The translations under genes were made by a program, and so were the position numbers. A stretch of DNA of 64,000 bases from Phycisphaerales bacterium. Its GTDB lineage: Bacteria; Planctomycetota; Phycisphaerae; UBA1845; Fen-1342. The notes below the pieces were generated by a model. That model had not been told where the DNA came from and ran no database searches. It saw nothing but the letters and a program-made list of their open reading frames with translations. Of the stretch, positions 45,216-53,100 are shown piece after piece (within the stretch, counting starts at the first letter, position 1; every line of letters starts with the position of its first letter). Where the stretch lies: NCBI GenBank assembly GCA_016710275.1, contig JADJXS010000001.1, forward strand, positions 4,154,001 through 4,218,000, in the 5' to 3' direction.

Positions 45216-45899
45216 GTGTTACAAACCGCCATCGCCCCCCTGGGTTTGCGGATTCTGGCCGGAAGAACCGGCGCCCGGTCGGCCCATTGGTCGGCCGCCC
45301 TGGTTCAGTTCTTCCAACTCGCCCGGCGTGTTCTCGACCAGACGCAGGCCGAAGTTCGCACCGGCCGGCTGCGGATACCGGCGTTCCTGCATGGGGAGGC
45401 CGGTGACCACGGGTTGAGCGCGACGCTCGACTCGCTCATGAATGCGATCGACCTTGAATACGACATCGAACTGAAGTCGCCATTCGAGGAAACCGCGTCG
45501 ATTGCCGGCGGGCTGTGGTCCGGCCGCGACCTGGTAGGTGCGGATTGCCCCGATGGTCTCGCCAAGCTGCGATTCTCGGCGGGCACGCTGGACCTGCCAT
45601 TGCATGTGCACGAGCACTCGGACCGCTTCATCGCGGTGCTGGAGGGCGAAGGCCGCTTCTGGTGGTCGGAGGAGCCTTGGCGACACTTCGAAGGCGCACG
45701 CACTCAGTCCACCAGCGTCCGGGCCGGCGACGTGCTCGTGTTCACGCGAGATCTGCTGCACACATTCAGTGCACCGACAGAGGACCTGGTGCTGCTTTCC
45801 TATCACAGCCCGGAAATTCCATTCGAAGATCCACGGCAGTACACGCTGCCGGAGCTTCGTTGGACGCCGCGGGAGGGGCGTGCCCTCGCGCGAAATTGA
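45216..45899 (+). CDS. Cupin-domain protein
   Basis: The 227-residue protein starts at GTG with GAGGAG just upstream. The C-terminal two-thirds (about residues 110-215) is a single cupin barrel: PLHVHEHSDRFIAVLEGEGRFWW supplies the metal-binding H-x-H...E, and DLLHTFSAP the last His. The N-terminal 90 residues are helical and unassigned. Cupins bind a metal and have many activities, so substrate and role are unknown. Confidence 0.8.
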   Translation: MLQTAIAPLGLRILAGRTGARSAHWSAALVQFFQLARRVLDQTQAEVRTGRLRIPAFLHGEAGDHGLSATLDSLMNAIDLEYDIELKSPFEETASIAGGLWSGRDLVGADCPDGLAKLRFSAGTLDLPLHVHEHSDRFIAVLEGEGRFWWSEEPWRHFEGARTQSTSVRAGDVLVFTRDLLHTFSAPTEDLVLLSYHSPEIPFEDPRQYTLPELRWTPREGRALARN

Positions 45900-45967
45900 A
45901 TTAGCGCACATGGCGGTGCGCACGCGTCATAACGGATGAAGAGGGCAAGCGTGCTTGCCATTCGCTT

Positions 45968-46960
45968 ATGACGCCGAATACGCAACAGGTGTTCCCGTGG
46001 GCCGAGGACTTCGGCAGCGCAGCGTTTCGTTCCCCCGTGCCGCACGCGGCTGGACGCGCTTGCGTCCAAAAAGACGCTCCGGAGGCGTCCGCGGATCGCG
46101 TTTCGGAAATCCAAGCCGAGAGTTTTGAGCCGCCGGTCGCGACGCCGCTACCCGGGGCCGTTGCGGCGGGCGTGTTCGGTCTCGAAATCTCCGGTCCGCT
46201 TGATCCCGATGTAGAACAGGTTGCAGCGCTGGTCGAGGAACACGCCCACGAGCTGCTCGCGCTACTCAACGAGGCCGAGGTGCTTCGCGAGGCGATTCGC
46301 ACCGGCGCGGATCCGCGTACGGGCCGGCTGTACCGCGACTCGGACGCTGCCGGCCAGGCGGCAGAGCGTCACACGGTTGAGCTGCGGCGCGTGGAGTCCA
46401 GCTACATGGATGCGCTCGCGGCCTATGAGGAGGGCTTTGGCAGCGAAGCAGCGCAGCGGCTCGATGAGTGGGTGCGACGGCAGGCCGCTGACGGCGGCCG
46501 CCGGCAAGCGGACTACGATCCCGGTCATCCGTGGCATTACTACTCAGCCGGCGACAACGCGGCGCCGATCCCATTCGAGCAGATCAAGCCCTGTGATGAA
46601 GCTGGACGCTGGCTCGAAAGCACATTTCCAAAGAACCCGGCCAAACGTGCGGCGAGGATGCCCGAACTCCTGGAAGAGGAGTTGCGGCAGCTTAGCAGGG
46701 ACCGGGAGGTGTACGAGGCGGTCATTTCGCGCGGCGTCGAGGCGCTCAGCCGCTACGACCGGGAGATCGCCTACGGCGGCAACGACGAGCTTGCCCGAGC
46801 TGGCACATTGGCGCTCAAATACAACCACATTCGACTGGGCCTGGGACGCATCGCGTGGCTACGCGCGCGTACCGGCGGACAACAAGGCGTGATTCCACGG
46901 GCCAGCGTGCCGCCCATGACCTCGTCATCGCAGACGGTTGAAGACAAACAACATGACTGA
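45968..46960 (+). CDS. Hypothetical largely helical protein
   Basis: The 330-residue soluble protein has a disordered N-terminus. Residues about 80-330 are predicted helical (DVEQVAALVEEHAHELLALLNEAE and RAARMPELLEEELRQLSRDREVYEAV). There are no membrane helices and no recognised family. Length and consistent composition support it as a gene. Confidence 0.55.
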   Translation: MTPNTQQVFPWAEDFGSAAFRSPVPHAAGRACVQKDAPEASADRVSEIQAESFEPPVATPLPGAVAAGVFGLEISGPLDPDVEQVAALVEEHAHELLALLNEAEVLREAIRTGADPRTGRLYRDSDAAGQAAERHTVELRRVESSYMDALAAYEEGFGSEAAQRLDEWVRRQAADGGRRQADYDPGHPWHYYSAGDNAAPIPFEQIKPCDEAGRWLESTFPKNPAKRAARMPELLEEELRQLSRDREVYEAVISRGVEALSRYDREIAYGGNDELARAGTLALKYNHIRLGLGRIAWLRARTGGQQGVIPRASVPPMTSSSQTVEDKQHD

Positions 46961-47462
46961 CGATACGGCCCGTGCGCACGAGCGCCCTCCGACTCCGGTC
47001 CATACCGGCAGCGGGCGATGGCAGCGGCTGCCTGCCACGTCCGCCCTCATCGGGGCCAGGGGCCTGCCGGCCTCACGGGGCGAGCCCCGATGAGGACGGC
47101 CGTGTACGGCAGCGCCCCCAAACAGTGTTTGATTAGCGAGCCCGATCTGTGGCAGGATGGCCTGAGAACGGAGTTGCGGACTTCGCCCGGCTCAACTCTC
47201 GGCATTCTGTCGCATGCGCATCACGCGTCCGTGGCACCCGAGCTGGTTCAAACTGAACAACCCGCCGGCAGCCGAAACCTCGACTCCGTTCTAATTCACA
47301 TTGCTGCTGAGCCTTGAGGATTCGCGGCCCAGCACATCAACACGAGTAGACGATCACGCCGACTCTCAACGGGCGCGATACGCGCGCGTCGAGAGGCCGG
47401 TGGTGCATTTCACGGTTTTTGGGTTCAGGTTCATTTACTCACAAACATCAAGGAGATTCCGC
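46961..47462. other. 500-bp intergenic region with structured repeat copy B
   Basis: No gene is supported. The region holds a covarying hairpin (47038-47098) and, just before the DUF932 gene, an AAGGAG ribosome site. The rest shows nothing I can name. Confidence 0.55.
47038..47112. repeat. Structured repeat, copy B
   Basis: Stem CCTCATCGGGGC (47045-47056) pairs with GCCCCGATGAGG (47084-47095). An outer CGTC/GACG pair brackets it. The loop matches copy A at 31253-31279 except for one G-to-A change, and GTACGGCAG follows as in copy A. The stem bases differ from copy A yet keep pairing. Confidence 0.65.
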
Positions 47463-48488
47463 ATGGAGACACTGACGAGGGCGTCGAACGAGCTGTTCCG
47501 GCGCGGGCCGGACGAACGCTTCGATTCGCTGCAATCCCTGTACGATCACTGCTACGCCACGCGCACCAACTCAATCGACCGCTGGCACCCGCCGCAGTCG
47601 ATTCAGGCGGCGCCGAGCGGCGGGCGATTTCGTGTCACCGTCGGCAACGACGGCGAGTTCTCGCTGAATGACTGGAGCTTCGGTCAACTCTGCCGCCTTG
47701 CCGGCGTGAGCAAGGAGACGGTCAATCGGGTTTCGGCCGGAACGGCGGCGCAGATCTTTCGCGAGACGATGCCGAGCGGCGAGAAGCCGCTACAGCTCCT
47801 CACGCAGGGCGACGCGATCCGCTCGATTCACGGGACCGCCTACACGCGGCTGCACAATGTGGATCTGCTGAACATCGTGCGCGAGTTCGCGACCGATTTT
47901 CAGCCGCCGCAGACCGCGTGCAACGGCGGCACGGGCCTGTACTGCGGCGAGCAGGACATGTTCGTGTTCCTGATCGACCCGCTCGGCTGGGCGGAGATCA
48001 ACGGCGAGGCGTTCGCACCGGGGTTCTTCCTGTGGAACTCGGAAGTCGGCAAACGCGCTGTCGGGATGCAGACGTTCTGGTTCCAGGCCGTCTGCCAGAA
48101 TCACATCGTCTGGGATGCAGTCGAAGTGATCGACTTCTCGCGCAAGCACACGGCCAACGTGCACGAGTGCCTGGGCGAGGTGCGGCGGCTGATTGCCGGT
48201 CTGGTCGAAACACGCGACCAGCGCCGTGAGGGATTCCTCAAGACGATCGGCAAGGCCATGGAAACCACGCTCGGCAGCGATGCCGACGAGGTCATGAAGC
48301 TGCTGGCCAAGCAGGGCATTCCGCGCGGCGTCGCCAAGGAAGCCCTGGAACTGGCGCGTGCGAGCGGTCGGTTCACGATCTTCAACGTGGTCGACGCGTT
48401 GACCCGTCTGGCCGGCAAAATCAAGAACGCCGGTGAGCGGGCGGAAGCGGACGTACGGGCCGGAGCGCTGCTCGCACTGGCGGCCTGA
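47463..48488 (+). CDS. DUF932 / phage-plasmid-like protein
   Basis: The start at the ATG 47463 is fixed by AAGGAG upstream, giving 341 residues. The order of segments (VTVGNDGEFSLNDWSFGQLCRLAGV, QLLTQGDAIRSIHGTAYTRLHN, DMFVFLIDPLGW, NSEVGKRAVGMQTFWFQAVCQNHIVWD) matches DUF932, a family common on phages, plasmids and ICEs with unknown function. A long helical C-terminus follows. Confidence 0.82.
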   Translation: METLTRASNELFRRGPDERFDSLQSLYDHCYATRTNSIDRWHPPQSIQAAPSGGRFRVTVGNDGEFSLNDWSFGQLCRLAGVSKETVNRVSAGTAAQIFRETMPSGEKPLQLLTQGDAIRSIHGTAYTRLHNVDLLNIVREFATDFQPPQTACNGGTGLYCGEQDMFVFLIDPLGWAEINGEAFAPGFFLWNSEVGKRAVGMQTFWFQAVCQNHIVWDAVEVIDFSRKHTANVHECLGEVRRLIAGLVETRDQRREGFLKTIGKAMETTLGSDADEVMKLLAKQGIPRGVAKEALELARASGRFTIFNVVDALTRLAGKIKNAGERAEADVRAGALLALAA

Positions 48489-48772
48489 AGGGAGGTTTCG
48501 CTGTACGAAAGAACGTACTACGCTCAAGGTTGAGAAGCACTGCACCACCGGGCCTCTCAACCAGTTGAAATCATGGCACATCGAACATTGAATCATCATT
48601 GCCGGCCGCGAGCGCCACCATTCTGAAACGTCTCGCAGGGCCCGCTTTCGATCCGCGTCCGCAGTTCAGCGGCAACGCGCGCCACTCCCTCGCCTTCAAC
48701 TCCACTCACAAACATCGTTCTGGTACTGAATTTCGCAGCGTGCGGATCGATCTCGACAGTCGTCCGACAGGT

Positions 48773-48792
48773 GTGATAAAGGACATTATCAC
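48773..48792. promoter_or_regulatory. Inverted repeat upstream of the recombinase
   Basis: GTGATAA (48773-48779) and TTATCAC (48786-48792) form perfect 7-bp arms with a six-base spacer, 16 bases before the proposed start codon. It is a likely operator for the recombinase gene; no binding protein is known. Confidence 0.45.
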
Positions 48793-48808
48793 GCGTTTTC
48801 GGAGGTAC

Positions 48809-49792
48809 ATGAACGAGGGCAACATCGCGACATCACACAGCGTTCTGGCTGTCGGTTCGCCGGAGCCGCCGGCGATCATTGCGAGCGCTGGCACATGCGC
48901 GCGTTTCGCGTACCAGGAATTCTTCCAGGCCTCGATCGAGAATCCGCACACACGTCGTGCGTACCGCCGCGCCGTGGACCGGCTGCTCAACTGGTGCTGC
49001 GATCGCGGTGTGCCGCTCAGGCTGGTTACTCCCTGGTTGCTCGGCGAGTACGTCGGCTCACTCGCGGCCAGTAACGGCCGGCCGCTGTCCAAACCCACGC
49101 GTAAGCTGCACCTGGCTGCGCTCCGCCACTTCTTCGATCACTTGGTGATTCGCCACGCATTGCCGCTGAATCCGGCAGCATCAGTTCGTGGACCGCGGTA
49201 CAGCGTGATCGAAGGCCGCACGCCGGCCCTCAGTGTCACGCAGGCAAGGCAGCTGCTCGCGCGGATTGATACGCGCACAACGATCGGATTGCGCGACCGG
49301 GCGATCATCGGCGTGCTGATCTACACGGCGGTCCGCGTCGGCGCAGTCACCAAACTCCGCCGGCGCGACTTCTTCACGGATGGCCGGCAGTGGCTCTTTC
49401 GATTCGACGAGAAAGGCGGCAAAGAACGCGTCATTCCCGCGCGGCATGATCTGGAGGGGTTTACCCGTGACTATCTCGAAGTTCTGAACCTGCCGCCCGG
49501 CGGTCCGCTGTTTACCTCGCTTCGTTGGGGAAGCGATGCGCGCGACGGGCCGCTCGGCACAGGCGATATTCTTCGCATGGTCAAGCGCCGACTACGGCGA
49601 GCCGGTCTGCCTACCGACACGCTTTCGTGCCACTCATTTCGAGCGACGACCATCACGAACCTGTTGGACCAGGGCGTCCCCCTGGAAGACGTGCAGCACC
49701 TTGTCGGACATGCGGACCCACGCACGACTCGGCTCTACGACCGACGGCGCCGCGAGGTCACGCGGAACATCGTCGAGCGGATTGCTATTTGA
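48809..49792 (+). CDS. Tyrosine recombinase (XerC/D-like)
   Basis: I start it at the ATG 48809 (MNEGNIATSH), just after GGAGG and an inverted repeat, giving 327 residues. The N-terminal SAM-like domain (IENPHTRRAYRRAVDRLLNWCC) is followed by the catalytic core. This has Arg in LIYTAVRVGAVTKLRRRDF, Lys in EKGGKERVIP, H-x-x-R in CHSFRATTITNLL, and HADPRTTRLYDR with the nucleophilic Tyr. All catalytic residues are present, unlike the broken integrase at the left end. It could mobilise the accessory region or resolve dimers. Confidence 0.9.
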   Translation: MNEGNIATSHSVLAVGSPEPPAIIASAGTCARFAYQEFFQASIENPHTRRAYRRAVDRLLNWCCDRGVPLRLVTPWLLGEYVGSLAASNGRPLSKPTRKLHLAALRHFFDHLVIRHALPLNPAASVRGPRYSVIEGRTPALSVTQARQLLARIDTRTTIGLRDRAIIGVLIYTAVRVGAVTKLRRRDFFTDGRQWLFRFDEKGGKERVIPARHDLEGFTRDYLEVLNLPPGGPLFTSLRWGSDARDGPLGTGDILRMVKRRLRRAGLPTDTLSCHSFRATTITNLLDQGVPLEDVQHLVGHADPRTTRLYDRRRREVTRNIVERIAI

Positions 49793-49797
49793 GAAGC

Positions 49798-50661
49798 TCA
49801 CGACACGGACGGGCGCAAGAACCGTTCAACGTCGTCGGTAGAACCCGCTCCCCACACCCCTGTGCAGTAGTAGCAGTTCGAGCTCGGCTCGTCTCGGCTC
49901 ACCGACACGCGCGAAGTGCGCCCGTCGTACTTGATAAGCCGAGCTGGTCTATCGAGGCCGGTGCACAGCTTCATGAACTCGGTTACAGCGAGGGAAGCTA
50001 CGACGCCATTGATTGAGACGACCGACGGGCCGCCACGCCTAAGCAGGCTCTTGTCCACACCGTAAATCGCCTCACGATTGCACTGCTCCTCCGGCGCTTC
50101 CAGATCGCGCGAGGCCTCCAGAACGTCGAGCTCGCCCAAGCAAACAAGGCATCCATTGCCGCCGATCGCGCTGCACACGCGGCCCCCGTAGAGCGGAGGG
50201 TTGCCAGGTTCCACGCCGCTCGATACGTCGATGTAAGGCTTGGCATATGCGGCGCACAACTCGGTCAGAACTAGGCGCACGCCTTCGAGGTCCACGCAGC
50301 CAAACACGTAGTCTGCGGACTTCACGGCTTCGAATCCCTGGCGTGTGAGCAAACTCGATGGCACGACGGCGACTTGGATCGTGGGGTCGTACTCCAGGAC
50401 CATTCGGCGAGCAATGTCGGCCTTGTGCGTCCCCGGGACCGGATCGTAATGACGGGCGCAGAAGTGTCGATTCCGATTGCTCTGCTCGATATCGTCATGC
50501 TCGACGATGGTCAGCCATCCGACGCCCAGCAGCGCAAGTTCGGGAATCACAAGGCTCCCCGTGCCACCGGCGCCGATGACGGTCACGCGCGCCGCACGGA
50601 GCTTCCGCTGCCCGGCCTCGCCAAACAGCGGTAACTGTCGTTCAAAGCGGCTGTCGTTCAT
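49798..50661 (-). CDS. E1-like ThiF-family activating enzyme of a ubiquitin-like system
   Basis: The start ATG at 50661 (MNDSRFERQLPLFGEAG) overlaps the protease gene end; 287 residues. The N-terminal RFERQLPLFGEAGQRKL is typical of ThiF-type E1s. The nucleotide site is VIGAGGTGS; the Asp and Arg residues in HDDIEQSNRNRHF and the Lys in THKADIARR complete it. Two CxxC pairs (CLVC about 171-174, CYYC about 263-266) form the structural zinc site. A Cys near residue 194 (EEQCNREAIY) before PSVVSINGVVASLAVTE could be the thioester Cys. It adenylates the C-terminus of a Ub-like protein. Last gene of the leftward Ub-like operon. Confidence 0.9.
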   Translation of the reverse strand: MNDSRFERQLPLFGEAGQRKLRAARVTVIGAGGTGSLVIPELALLGVGWLTIVEHDDIEQSNRNRHFCARHYDPVPGTHKADIARRMVLEYDPTIQVAVVPSSLLTRQGFEAVKSADYVFGCVDLEGVRLVLTELCAAYAKPYIDVSSGVEPGNPPLYGGRVCSAIGGNGCLVCLGELDVLEASRDLEAPEEQCNREAIYGVDKSLLRRGGPSVVSINGVVASLAVTEFMKLCTGLDRPARLIKYDGRTSRVSVSRDEPSSNCYYCTGVWGAGSTDDVERFLRPSVS

Positions 50662-51184
50662 AGATCTCGCTCCAGTTCGCATGGGTCAGGCCCGTTGCGC
50701 GCATCGTCCCATGCTCAGTTACGATTTCGTGGAGCGGTTCGTGACCCGCGCCTACCGCTCGCCAGACAACGCCGTCAAGCGAATCCGGAGCCATTACGAT
50801 GGCAGCGTACGGCAACCCCTTCAACCTCCAAATGACATGTGGAACGAACTCATCGAACCCGTGGAGGTCACTCCAGGAAAAACACGCGCCGCGCTGGGTT
50901 GGATGCGAGTGGCATTCGACCAGGCCCGCACCGAGATCGTGCGCTCGCTTGATGACCGCCGCGCGTGTCCCGTCGGTCAACTCGAGATAGAAGCGCGACC
51001 GGCTGGCAAAGCCATCGGGCGGGATGAGCTGGCCGTCGATAACGTCGAGCACGCACCCATCCTCGGTCACCCGGGCTTTGGAAAAAAGGAAGGCAGCTTC
51101 CTCACACAGGCCGCCTGCTGGCAGAACGTGTCGCCGGATGCGGCTGAGTAGCGCCGACGACATGTGGATCGTCAAGGGCTGCAT
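50642..51184 (-). CDS. JAB/JAMM metalloprotease (deubiquitinase-like)
   Basis: The 180-residue MPN domain has a full JAMM site: Glu in GLCEEAAFLF (about 28-29), and HSHPTQRGACFSWSD with H92, H94, S103 and D106 in the exact H-x-H-P-x7-S-x2-D spacing. In eukaryotic and bacterial Ub-like systems such enzymes trim or remove the Ub-like protein. It starts immediately after the stop of the Ub/E2-like gene and overlaps the E1 gene by about 20 bases, so the three are one operon. Confidence 0.9.
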   Translation of the reverse strand: MQPLTIHMSSALLSRIRRHVLPAGGLCEEAAFLFSKARVTEDGCVLDVIDGQLIPPDGFASRSRFYLELTDGTRAAVIKRAHDLGAGLVECHSHPTQRGACFSWSDLHGFDEFVPHVIWRLKGLPYAAIVMAPDSLDGVVWRAVGAGHEPLHEIVTEHGTMRATGLTHANWSEIYERQPL

Positions 51185-51859
51185 TCAGATGCCCTCGGCG
51201 AAGCGCTGGCTGAAGCCGCGAACCCACTGGAGCAGGTTTACACCCTTCTCGACGCTTACGCCTGGGCGCCAGTCGTTGGCCTCCGCGATCGTCCAGGAGA
51301 AAGAACCCCAGGCACCAGGAAATGGCGGCTGCGTCCCAGCGGGTTCGGTGTAGCTCTGCGGCATGTTGCCGTTAAACCGCAACCCGGTTTGCACAAACAT
51401 GCCCGTGGGCGGCGCCCCGGGGAAGGCGTCTGAGATCACGAAGGCGACGTCAGTCTCCGTCCGGTTCCAACCTGAGGGGAGAGCGATGCCGGGGATGCGG
51501 ACCCAGCCGTCTTTGAACTCCACGTTGGGGAACACGCGCCGGAGCAGATCCAGCTCCGCGGTGATGCGATCGGCCCGCGTGAATCCGCGCTTCCAGCGCA
51601 CGCGGCGGCAAAACGCCCGCCCGGGCCGGAGATGGACGACTTCGCCGGGCTGCAGCGTTTGCTCCGTGTTGTCCTCGTGAACTTCGATCACGCCTTGGGC
51701 GGGATCCCACCCGCCCAGCTTTGCGATCTCCTCGGTCGTGATCGTAGGCCGCGGCCAGGAATGCTCGGTGCCCTCCGTGTTGACGCAGAAGCGCCGGTTG
51801 TCGTGCACTTCGTCAACATGGCAACCGCAGCTCTCGGCTTGCTCGGTTTCCGTGTGCAT
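51185..51859 (-). CDS. Ubiquitin-like domain fused to E2-like domain (Multi_ubiq / Prok-E2_E type)
   Basis: The 224-residue protein leads the operon. Residues about 20-84 (RRFCVNTEGTEHSWPRP, TTEEIAKLGGWDPAQG, LQPGEVVHLRPGRAF) match the Multi_ubiq beta-grasp family. Residues about 95-224 (PNVEFKDGWVRIPGIALPSG, DVAFVISDAFPGAPP, WTIAEANDWRPGVSVEKGVN) match the prokaryotic E2 family E fold. The only Cys residues are at 11, 13, 25 and 84, so the E2-like part lacks a Cys nucleophile. The Ub-like part has no C-terminal di-Gly because it is fused. Families known; the mechanism of conjugation here is open. Confidence 0.85.
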   Translation of the reverse strand: MHTETEQAESCGCHVDEVHDNRRFCVNTEGTEHSWPRPTITTEEIAKLGGWDPAQGVIEVHEDNTEQTLQPGEVVHLRPGRAFCRRVRWKRGFTRADRITAELDLLRRVFPNVEFKDGWVRIPGIALPSGWNRTETDVAFVISDAFPGAPPTGMFVQTGLRFNGNMPQSYTEPAGTQPPFPGAWGSFSWTIAEANDWRPGVSVEKGVNLLQWVRGFSQRFAEGI

Positions 51860-51935
51860 AAGAGAATCTCCAAATCGGGCCTTCTTTGGGCTTGTCGCGT
51901 CGGGAACACCCCCGCGCGACCTCCCGAGAGACCGG

Positions 51936-52018
51936 CCTATAGCGGTACTGCCGACAGCTCAAACGAATTTGCCGCGCCCGTGGAAAAAAATTGCAAAGAG
52001 GCGGCAGTACCATATAGG
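51936..52018. promoter_or_regulatory. Duplicated promoter-like element between the divergent operons
   Basis: CGGCAGTACCATATAGG (52002-52018, plus) and CGGCAGTACCGCTATAGG (51953-51936, minus) are the same element, each pointing toward its own operon, with 48 bases between. They lie 21 bases before the sigma-like gene start and 76 bases before the Ub/E2-like gene start. This fits a shared regulator or a dedicated sigma-type promoter. Confidence 0.6.
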
Positions 52019-52039
52019 CAGTTAGTGGCCGTATCGGGC

Positions 52040-52675
52040 ATGGCGGGCAGCTCGAGGAGTGGTCTATTGGCTGGATTGCCCACTTTGACAGTGGCCGAAT
52101 GGGAAGAGCTGCTAAAGCGGCTTACCCTCTACGCCGACTGGAAGGCGCGGAAGCTCCGCTGGCGGGGCCTGCGCGGCGGGTCTAACCAGCTCCTTCCCGG
52201 CGGCCACGGACCCGACTCAATCGCCACCGAGGCCATCGTTTCGGTGATTGAGGGAGACCGCGCCTGTTCGGCCGAAACGGCGGAGGAGATGCTGCCCTTT
52301 CTCAAGTCGGTGGTCGACAGCATGATCAGCCATGCCGTCGAAAGGCCCGAAAACCGGGTGATGCGAGCCGAGCCGGAAGCCGCTGACGATGCGCCATCCG
52401 ATAGGTGGCATCCGACGACGTTTGTCGCCGAACAGCCTGCTCGAATTGTCGCCGATGCCGAGGCGGCCCGCCGGTTTCGCGCACAGGCGCTAAAGATTTT
52501 GGAGAAGGAACCGCGATTGACCGCGTTATTTGAGTGTCTTGAAGCCGAAATCGTCGGCCGGAAGGAGCTTGCCGAGTATCTCGAAGTTACGGAGGACGAG
52601 ATCACGAACTTGAAGAAGAGGCTGGCAAGGGCACTGGCACCGTTGAAGGTCTCAGTGTCGAAAGGCACCACATGA
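52040..52675 (+). CDS. Sigma-70/ECF-like factor opposite the ubiquitin-like operon
   Basis: The ATG at 52040 gives 211 residues; a GTG at 52026 is an alternative. An N-terminal region-2-like part (LTVAEWEELLKRLTLYADWKARKLRW, then GGHGPDSIATEAIVSVIEG) and a C-terminal HTH-like part (FECLEAEIVGRKELAEYLEVTEDEITNLKKRLARAL) follow the layout of ECF-type sigma factors. The divergence from canonical ECFs suggests a specialised factor. It overlaps the next gene by four bases. Confidence 0.65.
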   Translation: MAGSSRSGLLAGLPTLTVAEWEELLKRLTLYADWKARKLRWRGLRGGSNQLLPGGHGPDSIATEAIVSVIEGDRACSAETAEEMLPFLKSVVDSMISHAVERPENRVMRAEPEAADDAPSDRWHPTTFVAEQPARIVADAEAARRFRAQALKILEKEPRLTALFECLEAEIVGRKELAEYLEVTEDEITNLKKRLARALAPLKVSVSKGTT

Positions 52676-53100
52676 AAAAACTCGACCAGTTCGACGACCG
52701 CGTGTGGGACCGCTTTTTCGACTTCGTAACACCCGATGTCGAGCAGATGTCCATAAGCGAGGTTGACGCGGAATTGCGACGTGCCGGTATCGACATCAGA
52801 CCGGCGCTTGCTCGCGTCAATCAGGCGCTGGAAACCCGACGTGCCCGGGAAACCCTTGCACGAGCAAGGGCCGAGCGTCCTTCAGCTATCCGGCGATTAG
52901 CCGGCACTGTATTGGGCCAAATTGACAACGCCCGCGATCGCCTCGAGAGCCTGATTGCGGCGCGCGTGCCGGCCGCACAGCGAGCGGTCTATCTTCGGAA
53001 ACTTGAGAAGGTTGCCACCGACGCTGACGTCGAGAGTTTGCTGGAAGATTTGGCGCGACTTGAGGAACTGGACCGCGGAGGCGGCGTCGATGAGCCCTGA
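52672..53100 (+). CDS. Helical protein between sigma-like factor and ImmA/IrrE
   Basis: The 142-residue charged, all-helical protein (MKKLDQFDDRVWDRFFDFVT, then SISEVDAELRRAGIDIRPAL and ESLLEDLARLEELDRGG) overlaps both neighbours. It has no membrane segment. By analogy with repressor/ImmA pairs it could be an anti-sigma or other ImmA substrate. I recognise no named family. Confidence 0.6.
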   Translation: MKKLDQFDDRVWDRFFDFVTPDVEQMSISEVDAELRRAGIDIRPALARVNQALETRRARETLARARAERPSAIRRLAGTVLGQIDNARDRLESLIAARVPAAQRAVYLRKLEKVATDADVESLLEDLARLEELDRGGGVDEP

